From Pseudomonadota bacterium (GTDB lineage: Bacteria; Myxococcota_A; Polyangia; Polyangiales; Polyangiaceae), in assembly GCA_023428245.1 (NCBI GenBank), contig JAEYYX010000121.1, forward strand, positions 1-64,000: a stretch of 64,000 bases of DNA. Reading direction: 5' to 3'. Made by a program: the position numbers and the translations under genes. Below the pieces are notes generated by a model. That model saw only the letters and a list, made by a program, of their open reading frames with translations, made no database searches and was not told the origin of the DNA. Shown in pieces: positions 1 through 9,170 of this stretch (position 1 is its first letter; every line of letters starts with the position of its first letter).

Positions 1-150
1 CCTTGGTACAGCCCCAGGTCCGACACCACCGGCCATGCGTCGCGCACCCTACATGCGAAACACACAAGGCCTTCCGCCTCGGTGGAGTGGCAGCGGAGCC
101 CCACTTTTGAGATGGGTTCCGAGACTCCTCCTTGGTATGCTCGCGCTCGG

Positions 151-756
151 ATGCTGAATACGAGCCAAAAGTCGCGCGCCGTGCTCTTGGCCTCCCTCAT
201 GGGGCTGGCCATCTCTATGGCACCTCGGAGCGCGGGGGCGGTCGGCAACGAAAATGGGGAGCCCGAGGCGATCGGAAAAGGGATCGTCGGCGGCGCGCTG
301 CTCGGCGCTGAGCTGACGCTCACGGTGGAGGCGCTCGTCGGCGTGAAGCCTTGGTGGGGATATCTCATCGGCGGAGGGCTCGGCGCTGTCGCTGGTGGAG
401 TCGGCGGCTACTTCGTCGCTGACGCAGCAGGTCCTGAAGTTCCGACGGCGTTCCTCGTCAGCGGATTGGTCTTAGCCGTTCCGACGACGATCTTCGTCTT
501 GAGTCAAACAGCTTATCGGCCGCCGGGCGACGAAGTGCTCGAAGCACGGACATTCGCCCCGGCCCAAGCCGCTCATGCAGGCGTACCGTCGCTGCTCGAA
601 ACCAAAGCCACCGGCAAGATTGGCTTCGGATTTCCTCAAGTCGACGTAGGAGAAGGACGTATTGAGACAGTACCGATGTCTCCCGGATTCAGATCGATCC
701 GCGCGCCCCAGGGCACCTTCGTCCAGGTTCCGCTCTTGAACCTTAGATTCAACTAA
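151..756 (+). CDS. exported glycine-rich membrane protein, unknown function
   Basis: About 201 residues from the ATG at 151. That start places a signal-peptide-like segment (basic start, hydrophobic stretch LLASLMGLAISMA, then SAGA) at the N-terminus. A longer reading from GTG 82 exists but adds non-hydrophobic residues before the signal. After the signal come two hydrophobic glycine-rich stretches of glycine-zipper type (GGALLG, IGGGLGAVAGGVGG) and a third hydrophobic segment, then a polar C-terminal part of about 75 residues. The family is not recognised. It lies 26 bp upstream of a Ser/Thr kinase gene on the same strand, so the two are probably co-transcribed. Positions 1-150 upstream hold nothing I can support. 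Confidence 0.6.
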   Translation: MLNTSQKSRAVLLASLMGLAISMAPRSAGAVGNENGEPEAIGKGIVGGALLGAELTLTVEALVGVKPWWGYLIGGGLGAVAGGVGGYFVADAAGPEVPTAFLVSGLVLAVPTTIFVLSQTAYRPPGDEVLEARTFAPAQAAHAGVPSLLETKATGKIGFGFPQVDVGEGRIETVPMSPGFRSIRAPQGTFVQVPLLNLRFN

Positions 757-782
757 TCAAGCGCGAACTTTCGAAAACTTAA

Positions 783-2519
783 ATGTCGGAGAACATTCGG
801 AAGGTGCAAAAACCTAAACGTTCCGATGACCCGGCGCTCGGCAAGGTTATCGCCGGACGCTATCGCCTCGAAGCTCGCATCGGCGAGGGTGGCATGGGCA
901 TCGTCTATCGAGCCCGCCACGTCCTCATCGATCGCGTTGTGGCCGTGAAGTTGATCCGCCCCGATCTTCGTGGCGAGACACACCTCCGCGCTTGGATGCT
1001 GCGCGAAGCCCGCGCAGCCAATCGCGTCGACCACGCACACATCATCGATATTCACGACATCGGTGAGACGGACGACGGTGAGCTTTACCTGGTCATGGAG
1101 TTCCTCTTGGGTGTGCCGCTCTCGAGCGAGCTCGCCAAAGGCCCCCTCGAGCTCCATCGCGCCGTCGACATCATCGAGCAGATGGGCGCGGCGCTCTCTC
1201 GCGCCCACGACCTCGGCGTGGTCCATCGCGACCTCAAGAGCGACAACATCCTGCTCACCCTGCGCGGCGGTCGCCAAGATTTCGTGAAGATCTTGGACTT
1301 TGGTCTCGCCGCCCTCGCCCACGATCCGCGGCTAGCGCCAAAGGGCGCCGTATTCGGGACGCCCGAGTACATGTCCCCGGAGCAGGCGCGAGGCGAACAA
1401 GCCGGTCCTCAGAGCGACTTATACGCACTCGGTGTGCTGTTTTTCGAGATGCTCACCGGTCAGCTCCCGTTTCGTTCGACGGACCGCGACGCGCTGCTCG
1501 AGATGCAGCGTACCGCTCGTCCTCCCGATCCGCTCACGCTTCGCAAAGACTGTCATCCGGACGCGCGCACCATCGTCCTGACCCTCCTTGAGAAAGATCC
1601 GCGTAAACGTTATCGCGACGGTCACCATCTTCTCGAAGAGCTCAAGAGACTCCAGCGCGCGCTACCGAGCGCGGGGAACTGGGACACCAAGAAGACGCCG
1701 ACGCCTCACGGTGCAGGTGAACCTTCAGCCGTCGCGCCGCCGCCCCCGCCGAAGACGCTCCCCGTCAGTGAGTGGGCTGGACGTGCGGGCATGTTCTCGC
1801 GCATGGTGAGCCGCGCGTTCCCGCCGGGGAACGTGCCCGACGAGGTGGCTCGCTCGCTCAACACTGTCTGGGACGTCTCCGCCCGCGCGAACACCCTTGA
1901 GGGCGAGATCGCCAGCCACACGCGCAAGCTCGAGGCCCTCGAGCGGCGCGGCCGCGCCCTGCGCGCGGAAATCGGTCGAAAGGTTGAGGAACTCGCCCAG
2001 GAAGAGTCGAAGGCGCTCCGCGAAGCCGCCGCCTACCAAGAGGAAGAGAACCAAGCTAGCCGCGAGCTCGCTCAAATCCAGGCGTCGGCACGGGAACACA
2101 TCGCCGCTGCCGACCACGCCGAGCGCATGGGCCAAGGTTCTCGCACTCTCTACGAGCGCGCGGGCGCCGCTCGCGCCCTCGCGGACGTGAAGCTTCAATG
2201 GCTCGACAACCGCAGAAAGCGGCGCGAAGGCCGCGAGCTCGCAGCCCAAGATTTGCGCAAGCAGATCGAGGCGCTCCGCGAGCAGCTCCGCCGTTACGCC
2301 GAAGCTGTCGAAGAAGATCTCGCGAGCGGCCGCGAGAAGATCGCCGCGCGTACGCGCGAAGGTCTCGGCTACGAGAAGGCGTTCAGCGACGCGTCCAACG
2401 TGATCATCTCGAACATGCGCGGTCGCCCGGAGGTGCGCGACCTGCTGGTCGAGCTTGGAGAGCTCGGCGAGGCCCAAGGAGCGCCAGGTCCGCGCGGGAA
2501 ACTCGCCTCGGAGGCTTGA
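783..2519 (+). CDS. Ser/Thr protein kinase (Hanks type) with long C-terminal coiled coil
   Basis: 578 residues. The kinase domain spans about residues 27-292 and looks fully active: glycine loop GEGGMG near 34-39, VAVK lysine K56, catalytic HRDLKSDN with D150, DFG with D172, and the activation-segment motif GTPEYMSPEQARG. A Pro-rich linker follows. From about residue 360 to 550 there is a long Glu/Arg/Ala/Leu-rich helical region with coiled-coil character. No transmembrane segment is visible, unlike typical PknB-type receptors, so it is predicted to be cytosolic and to oligomerise or bind partners through the coiled coil. It follows the exported protein at 151-756. Its TGA directly abuts the stop of the convergent DUF1232 gene with no spacer. 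Substrate unknown. Confidence 0.93.
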   Translation: MSENIRKVQKPKRSDDPALGKVIAGRYRLEARIGEGGMGIVYRARHVLIDRVVAVKLIRPDLRGETHLRAWMLREARAANRVDHAHIIDIHDIGETDDGELYLVMEFLLGVPLSSELAKGPLELHRAVDIIEQMGAALSRAHDLGVVHRDLKSDNILLTLRGGRQDFVKILDFGLAALAHDPRLAPKGAVFGTPEYMSPEQARGEQAGPQSDLYALGVLFFEMLTGQLPFRSTDRDALLEMQRTARPPDPLTLRKDCHPDARTIVLTLLEKDPRKRYRDGHHLLEELKRLQRALPSAGNWDTKKTPTPHGAGEPSAVAPPPPPKTLPVSEWAGRAGMFSRMVSRAFPPGNVPDEVARSLNTVWDVSARANTLEGEIASHTRKLEALERRGRALRAEIGRKVEELAQEESKALREAAAYQEEENQASRELAQIQASAREHIAAADHAERMGQGSRTLYERAGAARALADVKLQWLDNRRKRREGRELAAQDLRKQIEALREQLRRYAEAVEEDLASGREKIAARTREGLGYEKAFSDASNVIISNMRGRPEVRDLLVELGELGEAQGAPGPRGKLASEA

Positions 2520-3062
2520 TTAGGCCGGGAGCTTCGCGTTCAAAAAAGCGCGAAGCTTCACGAGCGAACTCGTGTCGCTCGTGAACGCCGGACATTCGTA
2601 GCGGTGGGCGAACGAGCGCAGCTCGGAGACGAACTCCGAGGTAAGCGCCGGGTCATCAGCAATCTCCGCAGGCGAGCGCCCCCGCACCCTTGTCTCGTCG
2701 AGACTGGCCAGGAAAGCGTCGAAACGTCCTCGCAAGTCGCCCAAGAACTCGATAGCGACCTCTGACTCTGCTCGCAGCTCGGAGAGCTCAGAAGGAGCCT
2801 CCGAACCGAGGCGCCCGACCGCCAGCCGGAGCACGAAGGCGTCATCCAAAAGGCCCAGCCCCGCGATTGTGTCGTCGATCAGATCGATGGATTTCAAGAG
2901 GTAATTCAAGCTGGAGGCGAGCTTGAGTTTTCCGTCCCGAGAGACCGCGTCCCCTTCGAGCACAGAGCCCAAGAGCTCTACGTCGTTTGGAAGGCGGACA
3001 AGCCAAGAGCGGAAGTTCTCGAGGAGGGCGCTGGCTCGTTCGGGAGCTAATATTTCGGTCAT
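2520..3062 (-). CDS. DUF1232 (YkvA-like) protein
   Basis: 180 residues, taking the ATG at 3060-3062 that begins MTEILAPERAS. The open frame runs further upstream but only over the dipeptidase gene. Residues about 40-75 carry the DUF1232 pattern: a helix with LLKSIDLIDDTIAG followed by LGLLDDAFVL, matching the family pattern in which 'PiDliPD' is followed by 'G.lDD'. The remaining roughly 100 residues are not recognised. It is the last gene of the minus-strand run, 19 bp after the dipeptidase stop. The molecular function of DUF1232 proteins is not established; some are membrane associated. The family call is moderately sure, the start codon fairly sure. Confidence 0.7.
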   Translation of the reverse strand: MTEILAPERASALLENFRSWLVRLPNDVELLGSVLEGDAVSRDGKLKLASSLNYLLKSIDLIDDTIAGLGLLDDAFVLRLAVGRLGSEAPSELSELRAESEVAIEFLGDLRGRFDAFLASLDETRVRGRSPAEIADDPALTSEFVSELRSFAHRYECPAFTSDTSSLVKLRAFLNAKLPA

Positions 3063-3081
3063 GGCCCGAGGGCTCTTAGCA

Positions 3082-4119
3082 TCAGTCGCGCGAGCTCGGA
3101 AGCAGGGCCTTCTCCGGGCAGAGGACCCTGCGAGCATTTCCGGAGAGATAAGAAACGATCTCGGCCCGCGGAATGCCCTCCCTCTCGAGACGGCCCGCGA
3201 GCGTCTGGTAGCCGAGCTCCCCTTTGAGCCCAGCAGGCGGCCGGATGCCCCCTTCGAAATCGGAGCCAATCGCGACAGCATGGCGTCCCGCCACGCGCGC
3301 GATGTAGCGGATCTGACGCACGACGTCGTCGAGGCTTCCCTCGCCGCTCTTGGGCTCGAGGAAGCGACCGTGAAAATTGACCCCAACCACGCCGCCGAGC
3401 TCGCCGATCGCGCGGAGCTGTGCGTCGCTCAAGTTCCTCGGGTGAGGCGCGAGCGCGCGAGCATTCGAATGCGTCGCAATGATGCGCCCTCCTTGCTCGC
3501 GCGCGAGTCGGATCAGATCGTCCGTGGTGCGATCGGAAGTATGGGAGACATCGATGATGCCTCCGGCGCGGAAGACGAGCTCGGCAAAGCTCGCCCCACG
3601 AGGGCTGAGTCCACGGTTTCCCTGGCCGGTTCCCGAGCTTCCACCGAGCGCGTTCGCTTCCGTGTGGATCATGCCAAACACGCGCACTCCGCGCAGAACC
3701 CAGCTCCGGATCTCCAGCTCTTCTGGTTCGATCGGTTCCGCTCCTTCGAAAGAGAGCCAGGTTTCGACCGCACCCGGGCGCGCAGCGCAGCCGGGCATCC
3801 GATAGGGCGGCGTGCGCCCTAGCTCAGTGAAGGTCCGGAGATAAGACGAGAGGAGCTCGGCTTTGGTCCGCCCGGATGGGCTTGTGTCTTTCGGAACAAA
3901 GAGCGGGAGCACAACGCCAACCACTCCCGCGCGCAGGAGCTCGCGGGCGCGGAACTGTCCCGAGCCTTCCGCGAAGAGCGCGCCTTTGTAACCGTTTTGG
4001 TAGGGCAGATCGACGTGAAGATCGATGACCGGGACCGGCTCAGGTTCAGCAACGAGCCGCGGAGCCCAGCCTAGAGAAAGGGCAAGGGCGATCGCGACAC
4101 TCCAGGCCGAGCGCTTCAC
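3082..4119 (-). CDS. membrane (renal-type) dipeptidase, peptidase family M19
   Basis: 345 residues with a GTG start at 4117-4119 and an N-terminal signal peptide (MKRSAWSVAIALALSLGW, cleavage likely near VAEP). M19 features visible are the zinc-binding IDLHVD motif after the signal, the VSHTSDRTTDDL segment, the IIATHSN histidine segment, FHGRF and the IGSDFEGG motif near the C-terminus. M19 enzymes are zinc exopeptidases that cleave dipeptides, including some with a D-residue, so a role in peptidoglycan peptide recycling fits. The start overlaps the stop of the lytic transglycosylase gene by 4 bp, which suggests translational coupling of glycan-strand cleavage and peptide breakdown. Acts outside the cytoplasm. 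Confidence 0.9.
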   Translation of the reverse strand: MKRSAWSVAIALALSLGWAPRLVAEPEPVPVIDLHVDLPYQNGYKGALFAEGSGQFRARELLRAGVVGVVLPLFVPKDTSPSGRTKAELLSSYLRTFTELGRTPPYRMPGCAARPGAVETWLSFEGAEPIEPEELEIRSWVLRGVRVFGMIHTEANALGGSSGTGQGNRGLSPRGASFAELVFRAGGIIDVSHTSDRTTDDLIRLAREQGGRIIATHSNARALAPHPRNLSDAQLRAIGELGGVVGVNFHGRFLEPKSGEGSLDDVVRQIRYIARVAGRHAVAIGSDFEGGIRPPAGLKGELGYQTLAGRLEREGIPRAEIVSYLSGNARRVLCPEKALLPSSRD

Positions 4120-6473
4120 GGAGACATCGTCCGTGGCAGAAGCAGCGCCTGCTCGCCTCCGCCTTCGCCATAGAGGAAGTCATAGGCAGCGCGACTCGCC
4201 AAGACGCGCTTGGTGTACCTGCGGGTCTCGCGGATGGGGATTGTCTCGACCCAAATATCAAAGTCGAGGCCAGATCTTTCGCGGAGCCAGCGCGCCGGAC
4301 GCCCCGGGCCCGCGTTGTAGCCAGGGATCGCGAGCTCCACTCGTTGATCGAAACGCTTCAGTAGCTCGGCGAGCACCCGCGAGCCGAGCGCGATGTTCAC
4401 CTCCGGCTGAAGGAGGGCCGCTTTCGTGTGAGGCAAGCCCGCCTTGCGTCCGATGGCGCGAGCAGTGGGTTCGATGACCTGCATGAGCCCATAGGCGCGC
4501 GCCGGGCTCTCTGCGAACGGATCGAACGTCGACTCCTCGCGCATGACCCCGTAGATGAGCGCTTCGGAGACCGAAGTCGCCTTGCTCTCACGGCTCACGA
4601 CGCCGTGAAAAGGCCGCGGAAATCCGATTTCCCAAGGCGCCCTCCAGGGACCTTCAGGATAGTGCCCGAGCCAATCCGTGAGCCGCCCGCGCGCGATGGT
4701 GTGTGCGGTCTGAGCGTCGCCCGCGCGATCGTAAAGCAACGCTATGCCCCACACGAGCGAGTCCTCGGCTCCTTCGTGAAGCCCCAAGGTCGACAGCACC
4801 CTCCGCCCTTCAGCGACGTCTCCGGCCCGAAGCAGCTCGAGCCCTCGACGGAAGCCCGGGGTCCGATATTCGGGGCGCGTCGGGAAAGAGAAGGGCGTCG
4901 CCCGCGCTTTATCGAGCCCCACTTCGAGAGCCTTCCGCGCACGATCCTTATCGGCATCGTGGAGGCGCGTGAAGGCGTGCAGCATGTAATAGGAGAGCGG
5001 GATCTCCCGCACGATCGACTCGTACTCGGCGAGAGCCGCGTCCCGGTCTTTGGTCTCGGCTCGAGCGCGCGCGAGGAAATAACGCTCCGTGCCCGCGAAC
5101 TCCGTGCCCCGTGCTGCGTCCCGGCCGCGCACCAGGTCCGCGCCGCGCGACAGGATGAGCGCGGCTGCGCCCCAGTCGCCCCGCTGCGCGTAGTAGAGAG
5201 CCAGTTCAACCACGCCCTCCGAGGTCATGTCGCCTTCGGGGTAGTCCTCTGGCATCTTCATGAGCAGATCGGTATAACGAGCCATCGCTCCCATGTCGCG
5301 ATAGCTGCGCGCAGCCCGAAGACGCGCATCGTCCGCCAGGGAGTTCGACCCGTAACTCTGCTCGAGCTCGGCGTAGAGCTTCACGGCTGTCGCGTCGCGA
5401 CCATCTGCGGCCGCAAACTTGCCAGCGTTGAACAAGATCCGCGCGTGAGCGGCGGGATCGTCCTTGCACCGAGTCGTCGCCGGCAAAAGGACGTCACAGG
5501 CGTCGCCCCAGCGCCTGGCGAGCGAGAGCGCCTTGGCCTTGTGGGAGCGCAGGTCACAGCGTAACGCACCAAACTCCGGCTCCGCCTTGAGCTCCTTCTC
5601 GAGGGCTTCGACGAGCGTGAGCGCTTCGTCGGTGCGCCCTTTTTGGATCAAAAACTCAAGCTCAACGATCCGCTCTCTGCTCTCCACAGATGGGCTCGGA
5701 AGCCGCGCCAAGTAGGCGTCGATGGTCTTCGTCTCGCTGCTCTCCTTGTCGAGGCGCGCTCTCTGAATGCGTAGCTCACGTGCCAAGCGCGCTAGCAGTG
5801 GAGCCTCGACCTCGCCGAGCTCCCGCGTCTCGCCGCCCGGTCCGAGCAGGGTCTCGGCCAGCTCGAAGAGCTCCGACGAGCGGGGCTCAAGCTCAAAGGC
5901 CCGCAAGTAGGCCTGAGCCGCCGCAACTCGATCGCCACTCACGCGAAGCACGCGCGCTTCAGCGCGCACGTAACGAGCCTCACCGGCCAAGTTCGCCGCT
6001 GCATCGAGCCAAACTCGGGCCTCGTTTCCCTGACCGAGCGCCAAACACGCCTCAGCGGCGCGGAGCGCCGCGTCCTCCCGGAGAGCCCATGGGGCCCGAG
6101 CAGCTTCCCCGAAGGCTTTCTTCGCGCTCTCCGAGTCCCCTGCCAGACCGTAGAGTCGCCCCGCAAGAAACGCCCGCGCCGCATCCCCCGCATCCCGCAC
6201 GCCGCCCGCGGGAAGCACGAGAGCCGCCGCCGCCTTGCTATCACCCGCCTCGAGTCTTTGGCGCGCCTCGAGATTTTCGTCCTCTGCCAAGAGTGGACGA
6301 AAAGCCGTGAGGTCGAAGGGCTCGTCGCTCGCCGGCGTCTCCTTCGCCGTCGGGCCGAGGGGCGCCGTCGTCGGCGACCAGGGCGGCGCCTTGGGACTCG
6401 ACGAGAGCTGAGTGGCCGCGCAGCCCGCGGCGATCAACCCGATCGTGCAGAGCGCTATCGTTCGCAGTTGCAT
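4116..6473 (-). CDS. slt: soluble lytic murein transglycosylase (Slt70-like), probable lipoprotein
   Basis: 785 residues from the ATG at 6471-6473. This start gives a lipoprotein-type signal (IGLIAAGC, Cys18). The upstream extension in the open frame lacks signal features. The bulk of the protein is an alpha-helical, Ala/Glu/Arg-rich TPR-like superhelix, as in the Slt70 doughnut. The C-terminal catalytic SLT domain is clear: VMREESTFDPFAESPARAYG contains the catalytic Glu and is followed by GLMQVIEPTA and GYNAGPG. It is about 170 residues longer than E. coli Slt. It cleaves glycan strands of peptidoglycan to 1,6-anhydromuropeptides in the periplasm. It overlaps the dipeptidase gene by 4 bp and lies 118 bp downstream of hemY. 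Confidence 0.9.
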   Translation of the reverse strand: MQLRTIALCTIGLIAAGCAATQLSSSPKAPPWSPTTAPLGPTAKETPASDEPFDLTAFRPLLAEDENLEARQRLEAGDSKAAAALVLPAGGVRDAGDAARAFLAGRLYGLAGDSESAKKAFGEAARAPWALREDAALRAAEACLALGQGNEARVWLDAAANLAGEARYVRAEARVLRVSGDRVAAAQAYLRAFELEPRSSELFELAETLLGPGGETRELGEVEAPLLARLARELRIQRARLDKESSETKTIDAYLARLPSPSVESRERIVELEFLIQKGRTDEALTLVEALEKELKAEPEFGALRCDLRSHKAKALSLARRWGDACDVLLPATTRCKDDPAAHARILFNAGKFAAADGRDATAVKLYAELEQSYGSNSLADDARLRAARSYRDMGAMARYTDLLMKMPEDYPEGDMTSEGVVELALYYAQRGDWGAAALILSRGADLVRGRDAARGTEFAGTERYFLARARAETKDRDAALAEYESIVREIPLSYYMLHAFTRLHDADKDRARKALEVGLDKARATPFSFPTRPEYRTPGFRRGLELLRAGDVAEGRRVLSTLGLHEGAEDSLVWGIALLYDRAGDAQTAHTIARGRLTDWLGHYPEGPWRAPWEIGFPRPFHGVVSRESKATSVSEALIYGVMREESTFDPFAESPARAYGLMQVIEPTARAIGRKAGLPHTKAALLQPEVNIALGSRVLAELLKRFDQRVELAIPGYNAGPGRPARWLRERSGLDFDIWVETIPIRETRRYTKRVLASRAAYDFLYGEGGGEQALLLPRTMSP

Positions 6474-6591
6474 CGGACCATGCGCAGTTTGGCCCAGGGA
6501 GCGCCATCGCACCAAGTCGAAAAGGGCCCAAACCGCGCTGGGGCCAAAATTTTTCAGGCAATTCTGGGACTTTGCAGCGAAATGGCCGCTT

Positions 6592-8103
6592 TTAGACCGA
6601 GGTGTGGAAGCTCGTCGAGCTCCCGTCGGCAATCAGAGTCGCCAGGTCGAGCGCACCGCGCACACAATCCGGGATCCCCACGCCACCGTAGCCGGCGCCG
6701 GTCAGGTGAAGGCCGCGCACGTGGCTCAGGCTATCCTGGATCGCCGCCACTCGCTTCAGGTGTCCGAGCTCCGGTTGAGGTGTACCGTGAGCATACCGGT
6801 AGACACGCGCGAACCGCTCGCGCCCGAGCGGGCCCATGAAGCGCTCGAGCTCTCGTCGGGCCAATGAAACGAGCTCCTGATCGCTCGCCTCGAGGGGACT
6901 CGGACCCACTCGGCGCGCACCACCCAAGAACGCTCGCACGAGCCCCGCCCCCGACGGCGCCCGACCAGGCCACTTCTGATCGACCCAGGTCGCGGCCAAG
7001 ATTTCTCCTTCGCCCGGGGGCACAATGAAGCCGGAGCCCGCCAGACGCTCGGCGCCGGAGTCCAGGTCAAAGCCGAAAAAGACAGTCGCGGTGGGCGCGC
7101 CACGGATCTGCGAGAGCCGCTCGGAGAGACCCGGAAGAGTCCCGCGCAAGAGCTCCGCCGCCGCCCAAGGCGGTCCCGCGATCACCACGGTATCAGTGGT
7201 GAGCTCCTCACCACTCGCGAGACGAACTCCCGTCACCCGATTCCCCGTTCGAAGCAGGCCCGTGACATGCTCACTCAATCGTGCGCAGGCCGTTCCCGTC
7301 CCGAGCTCTCCTTTGCCCTTCACATCGAGCTCATCAACGAGAGCTTCGATGAACTGACCGAGTCCCCGCTCGAGGGAGAGGAAAGGACTCGGAGGCGCCT
7401 TCGCCGTCTCTCGAAGTGCTTTCCACAGAAGCCCTGCACGACCCCGAATAGAGAGAGGCGGCGCGCTCGAGCGCGACCGGGGCGCTTTCAATCCAAAGAA
7501 TAGGCTGCCATGCACCTTCTCGAGCTCGGTGAGCTGAGGGAACGCGGCCTGCATGCTGAGGCGCCGCGCATCGCCCGCGAAAACGCCACCGAGCAGCGGC
7601 GCGGCGATCCTTTCAGCCATCTCCGGGCCGAGACGGCGCGCCAGGAAGTCGAAAATGCTCTCTTCGGTCCCTTCCTCCGCGGGGACAATGAAAGGTTCGA
7701 GGCATGCTCTTCCTTTGCCCAGATCGCTCAAGAGCTTCGTCTCGAGCAGCGCGAGGGGGCGAGTCGGAACGCCGAGGGAGAGCCCTTCGGGCATCGTGTG
7801 AAGCTGACCCTCGTGCGCCACGTACACGTGTCGTCCCTCGGGCGAAGGGACGATCAAGGCCTTACTCAGACCGAGTTCGCGACAGAGCGCTTCCGCTTCG
7901 GGCTTCGAGCGAACGAAAGAATCCGGCCCCACGTCGTAGAGGAAACCATCGTGCTCCAGGGTCCGGATGTTCCCGCCGAATCGAGGGCTCTTCTCGATGA
8001 GCAGGCTCGTGAGCCCTCGCCGTTTCAGATAATACGAAAGGGCAAGTCCGCTCACGCCTCCGCCGACGATCAGAACATCGAACACGCGGGGATAAGCCTG
8101 CAT
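6592..8103 (-). CDS. hemY: protoporphyrinogen oxidase, oxygen-dependent type
   Basis: About 503 residues from the ATG at 8101-8103; a GTG two codons upstream (8109) is also possible. The N-terminus has the FAD Rossmann motif VLIVGGGVSGLALSYYL followed by an acidic residue in LLIEKS, then FGGNIRTLEHDGF, which matches the GG and substrate-side region of the PPOX family. The C-terminus has the second FAD-binding segment with LHLTGAGYGGVGIPDCV. The enzyme oxidises protoporphyrinogen IX to protoporphyrin IX, the penultimate step of haem synthesis. In myxobacteria this enzyme has also been called HemG. It follows hemE by 24 bp on the same strand, so it is part of a haem operon. Confidence 0.93.
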   Translation of the reverse strand: MQAYPRVFDVLIVGGGVSGLALSYYLKRRGLTSLLIEKSPRFGGNIRTLEHDGFLYDVGPDSFVRSKPEAEALCRELGLSKALIVPSPEGRHVYVAHEGQLHTMPEGLSLGVPTRPLALLETKLLSDLGKGRACLEPFIVPAEEGTEESIFDFLARRLGPEMAERIAAPLLGGVFAGDARRLSMQAAFPQLTELEKVHGSLFFGLKAPRSRSSAPPLSIRGRAGLLWKALRETAKAPPSPFLSLERGLGQFIEALVDELDVKGKGELGTGTACARLSEHVTGLLRTGNRVTGVRLASGEELTTDTVVIAGPPWAAAELLRGTLPGLSERLSQIRGAPTATVFFGFDLDSGAERLAGSGFIVPPGEGEILAATWVDQKWPGRAPSGAGLVRAFLGGARRVGPSPLEASDQELVSLARRELERFMGPLGRERFARVYRYAHGTPQPELGHLKRVAAIQDSLSHVRGLHLTGAGYGGVGIPDCVRGALDLATLIADGSSTSFHTSV

Positions 8104-8127
8104 CGTCACACTCAGGGCTCTCGGTCC

Positions 8128-9159
8128 TCAGGCGCGGCGCCCCACCTCATGCACCCACTCCACGAGCCGTGTCACCTGGCCCTGGTCGACCTCGGGCACG
8201 ACGCCATGTCCCAGGTTGAAGATGTGGCCCGGAAGAGCCTTGCCCTCATCGACCACCTTCTTGGCTCTCTCCGAAAGGACCTCCCACGGCGCTAGAAGAA
8301 GCATTGGATCAAGATTGCCCTGGAGAGCAATATCGGGCCCGAGGCGCCTTGACGCCTCGGTCAGGCTGAGCCGCTGATCGACGCCGATCACGGTGCCTCC
8401 CGCCTGCTTCTGGAGTTCGAGCAGTGTGCTCGTGCCGGTACCAAAATGGATCACCGGAACACCCAAAGTCATCACATCCTGGAGGATGTGCCCTACGTAA
8501 GGAGCGACGGAGGTCGCGTAATCTTCCGGGGCGAGCGCGCCGACCCAGGAGTCGAACAGCTGAACCGCTTGTGCGCCCGCTTCGACTTGCGCCCGGAGAT
8601 ACAAGCGGACCACTTCGGCGAGCTTCTCCATCAAGCTCGCCCACACGCGCGGCTCCGAGTACATGAGCCGTTTGGTACGAATGTACTGTGAGGACTTTCC
8701 TCCCTCGATCAGGTAGCTCGCCAGCGTGAAGGGCGCACCAGCGAAGCCGATCAGAGGGGTCTTGCCATCGAGCTCGCGCCGGATCATCGCAATCGCGTCG
8801 AGCACGTAGCCAAGGCTCTCCCGAGGTTCGACCACACGCAGGCGCGCGACATCCTCCGCCGTGCGGATCGGCGAATGGACGACGGGGCCTTCGCCTTGGG
8901 CAAACTCGAAAGGCGCGCCCATCGGCTCGATCGGCAAGAGAATGTCAGCGAACAAGATCGCCGCGTCAGGCTTATGCGCCGCGATCGGCTGCAGCGTGAC
9001 CTCGGTCGCAAGCTCGGGGTTCTTGCAGAGGTCGAGCATCGAGTAGCGGCTCCGGAGCGCGCGGTACTCGGGCATGTAGCGACCCGCTTGCCGCATGAGC
9101 CAAATCGGTGTGGTGTCGACGGGTTCGCGCCGACAGGCCCTGAGGAAACGGTCCCACAT
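8128..9159 (-). CDS. hemE: uroporphyrinogen decarboxylase
   Basis: 343 residues, the usual length. The ATG at 9157-9159 begins MWDRFLRACRREPVDTTP and leads straight into the first signature PIWLMRQAGRYMPEYR, in which the two Arg residues bind substrate carboxylates. The second signature region GFAGAPFTLASYLIEG is also present, with the downstream GTGTS and LGHGVVPEVD motifs. The enzyme decarboxylates the four acetate side chains of uroporphyrinogen III to give coproporphyrinogen III in the cytosol. It is 11 bp after ccmE and 24 bp before hemY. The context couples haem synthesis with haem delivery to c-type cytochromes. Confidence 0.96.
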   Translation of the reverse strand: MWDRFLRACRREPVDTTPIWLMRQAGRYMPEYRALRSRYSMLDLCKNPELATEVTLQPIAAHKPDAAILFADILLPIEPMGAPFEFAQGEGPVVHSPIRTAEDVARLRVVEPRESLGYVLDAIAMIRRELDGKTPLIGFAGAPFTLASYLIEGGKSSQYIRTKRLMYSEPRVWASLMEKLAEVVRLYLRAQVEAGAQAVQLFDSWVGALAPEDYATSVAPYVGHILQDVMTLGVPVIHFGTGTSTLLELQKQAGGTVIGVDQRLSLTEASRRLGPDIALQGNLDPMLLLAPWEVLSERAKKVVDEGKALPGHIFNLGHGVVPEVDQGQVTRLVEWVHEVGRRA

Positions 9160-9170
9160 GGGCGGGATAG

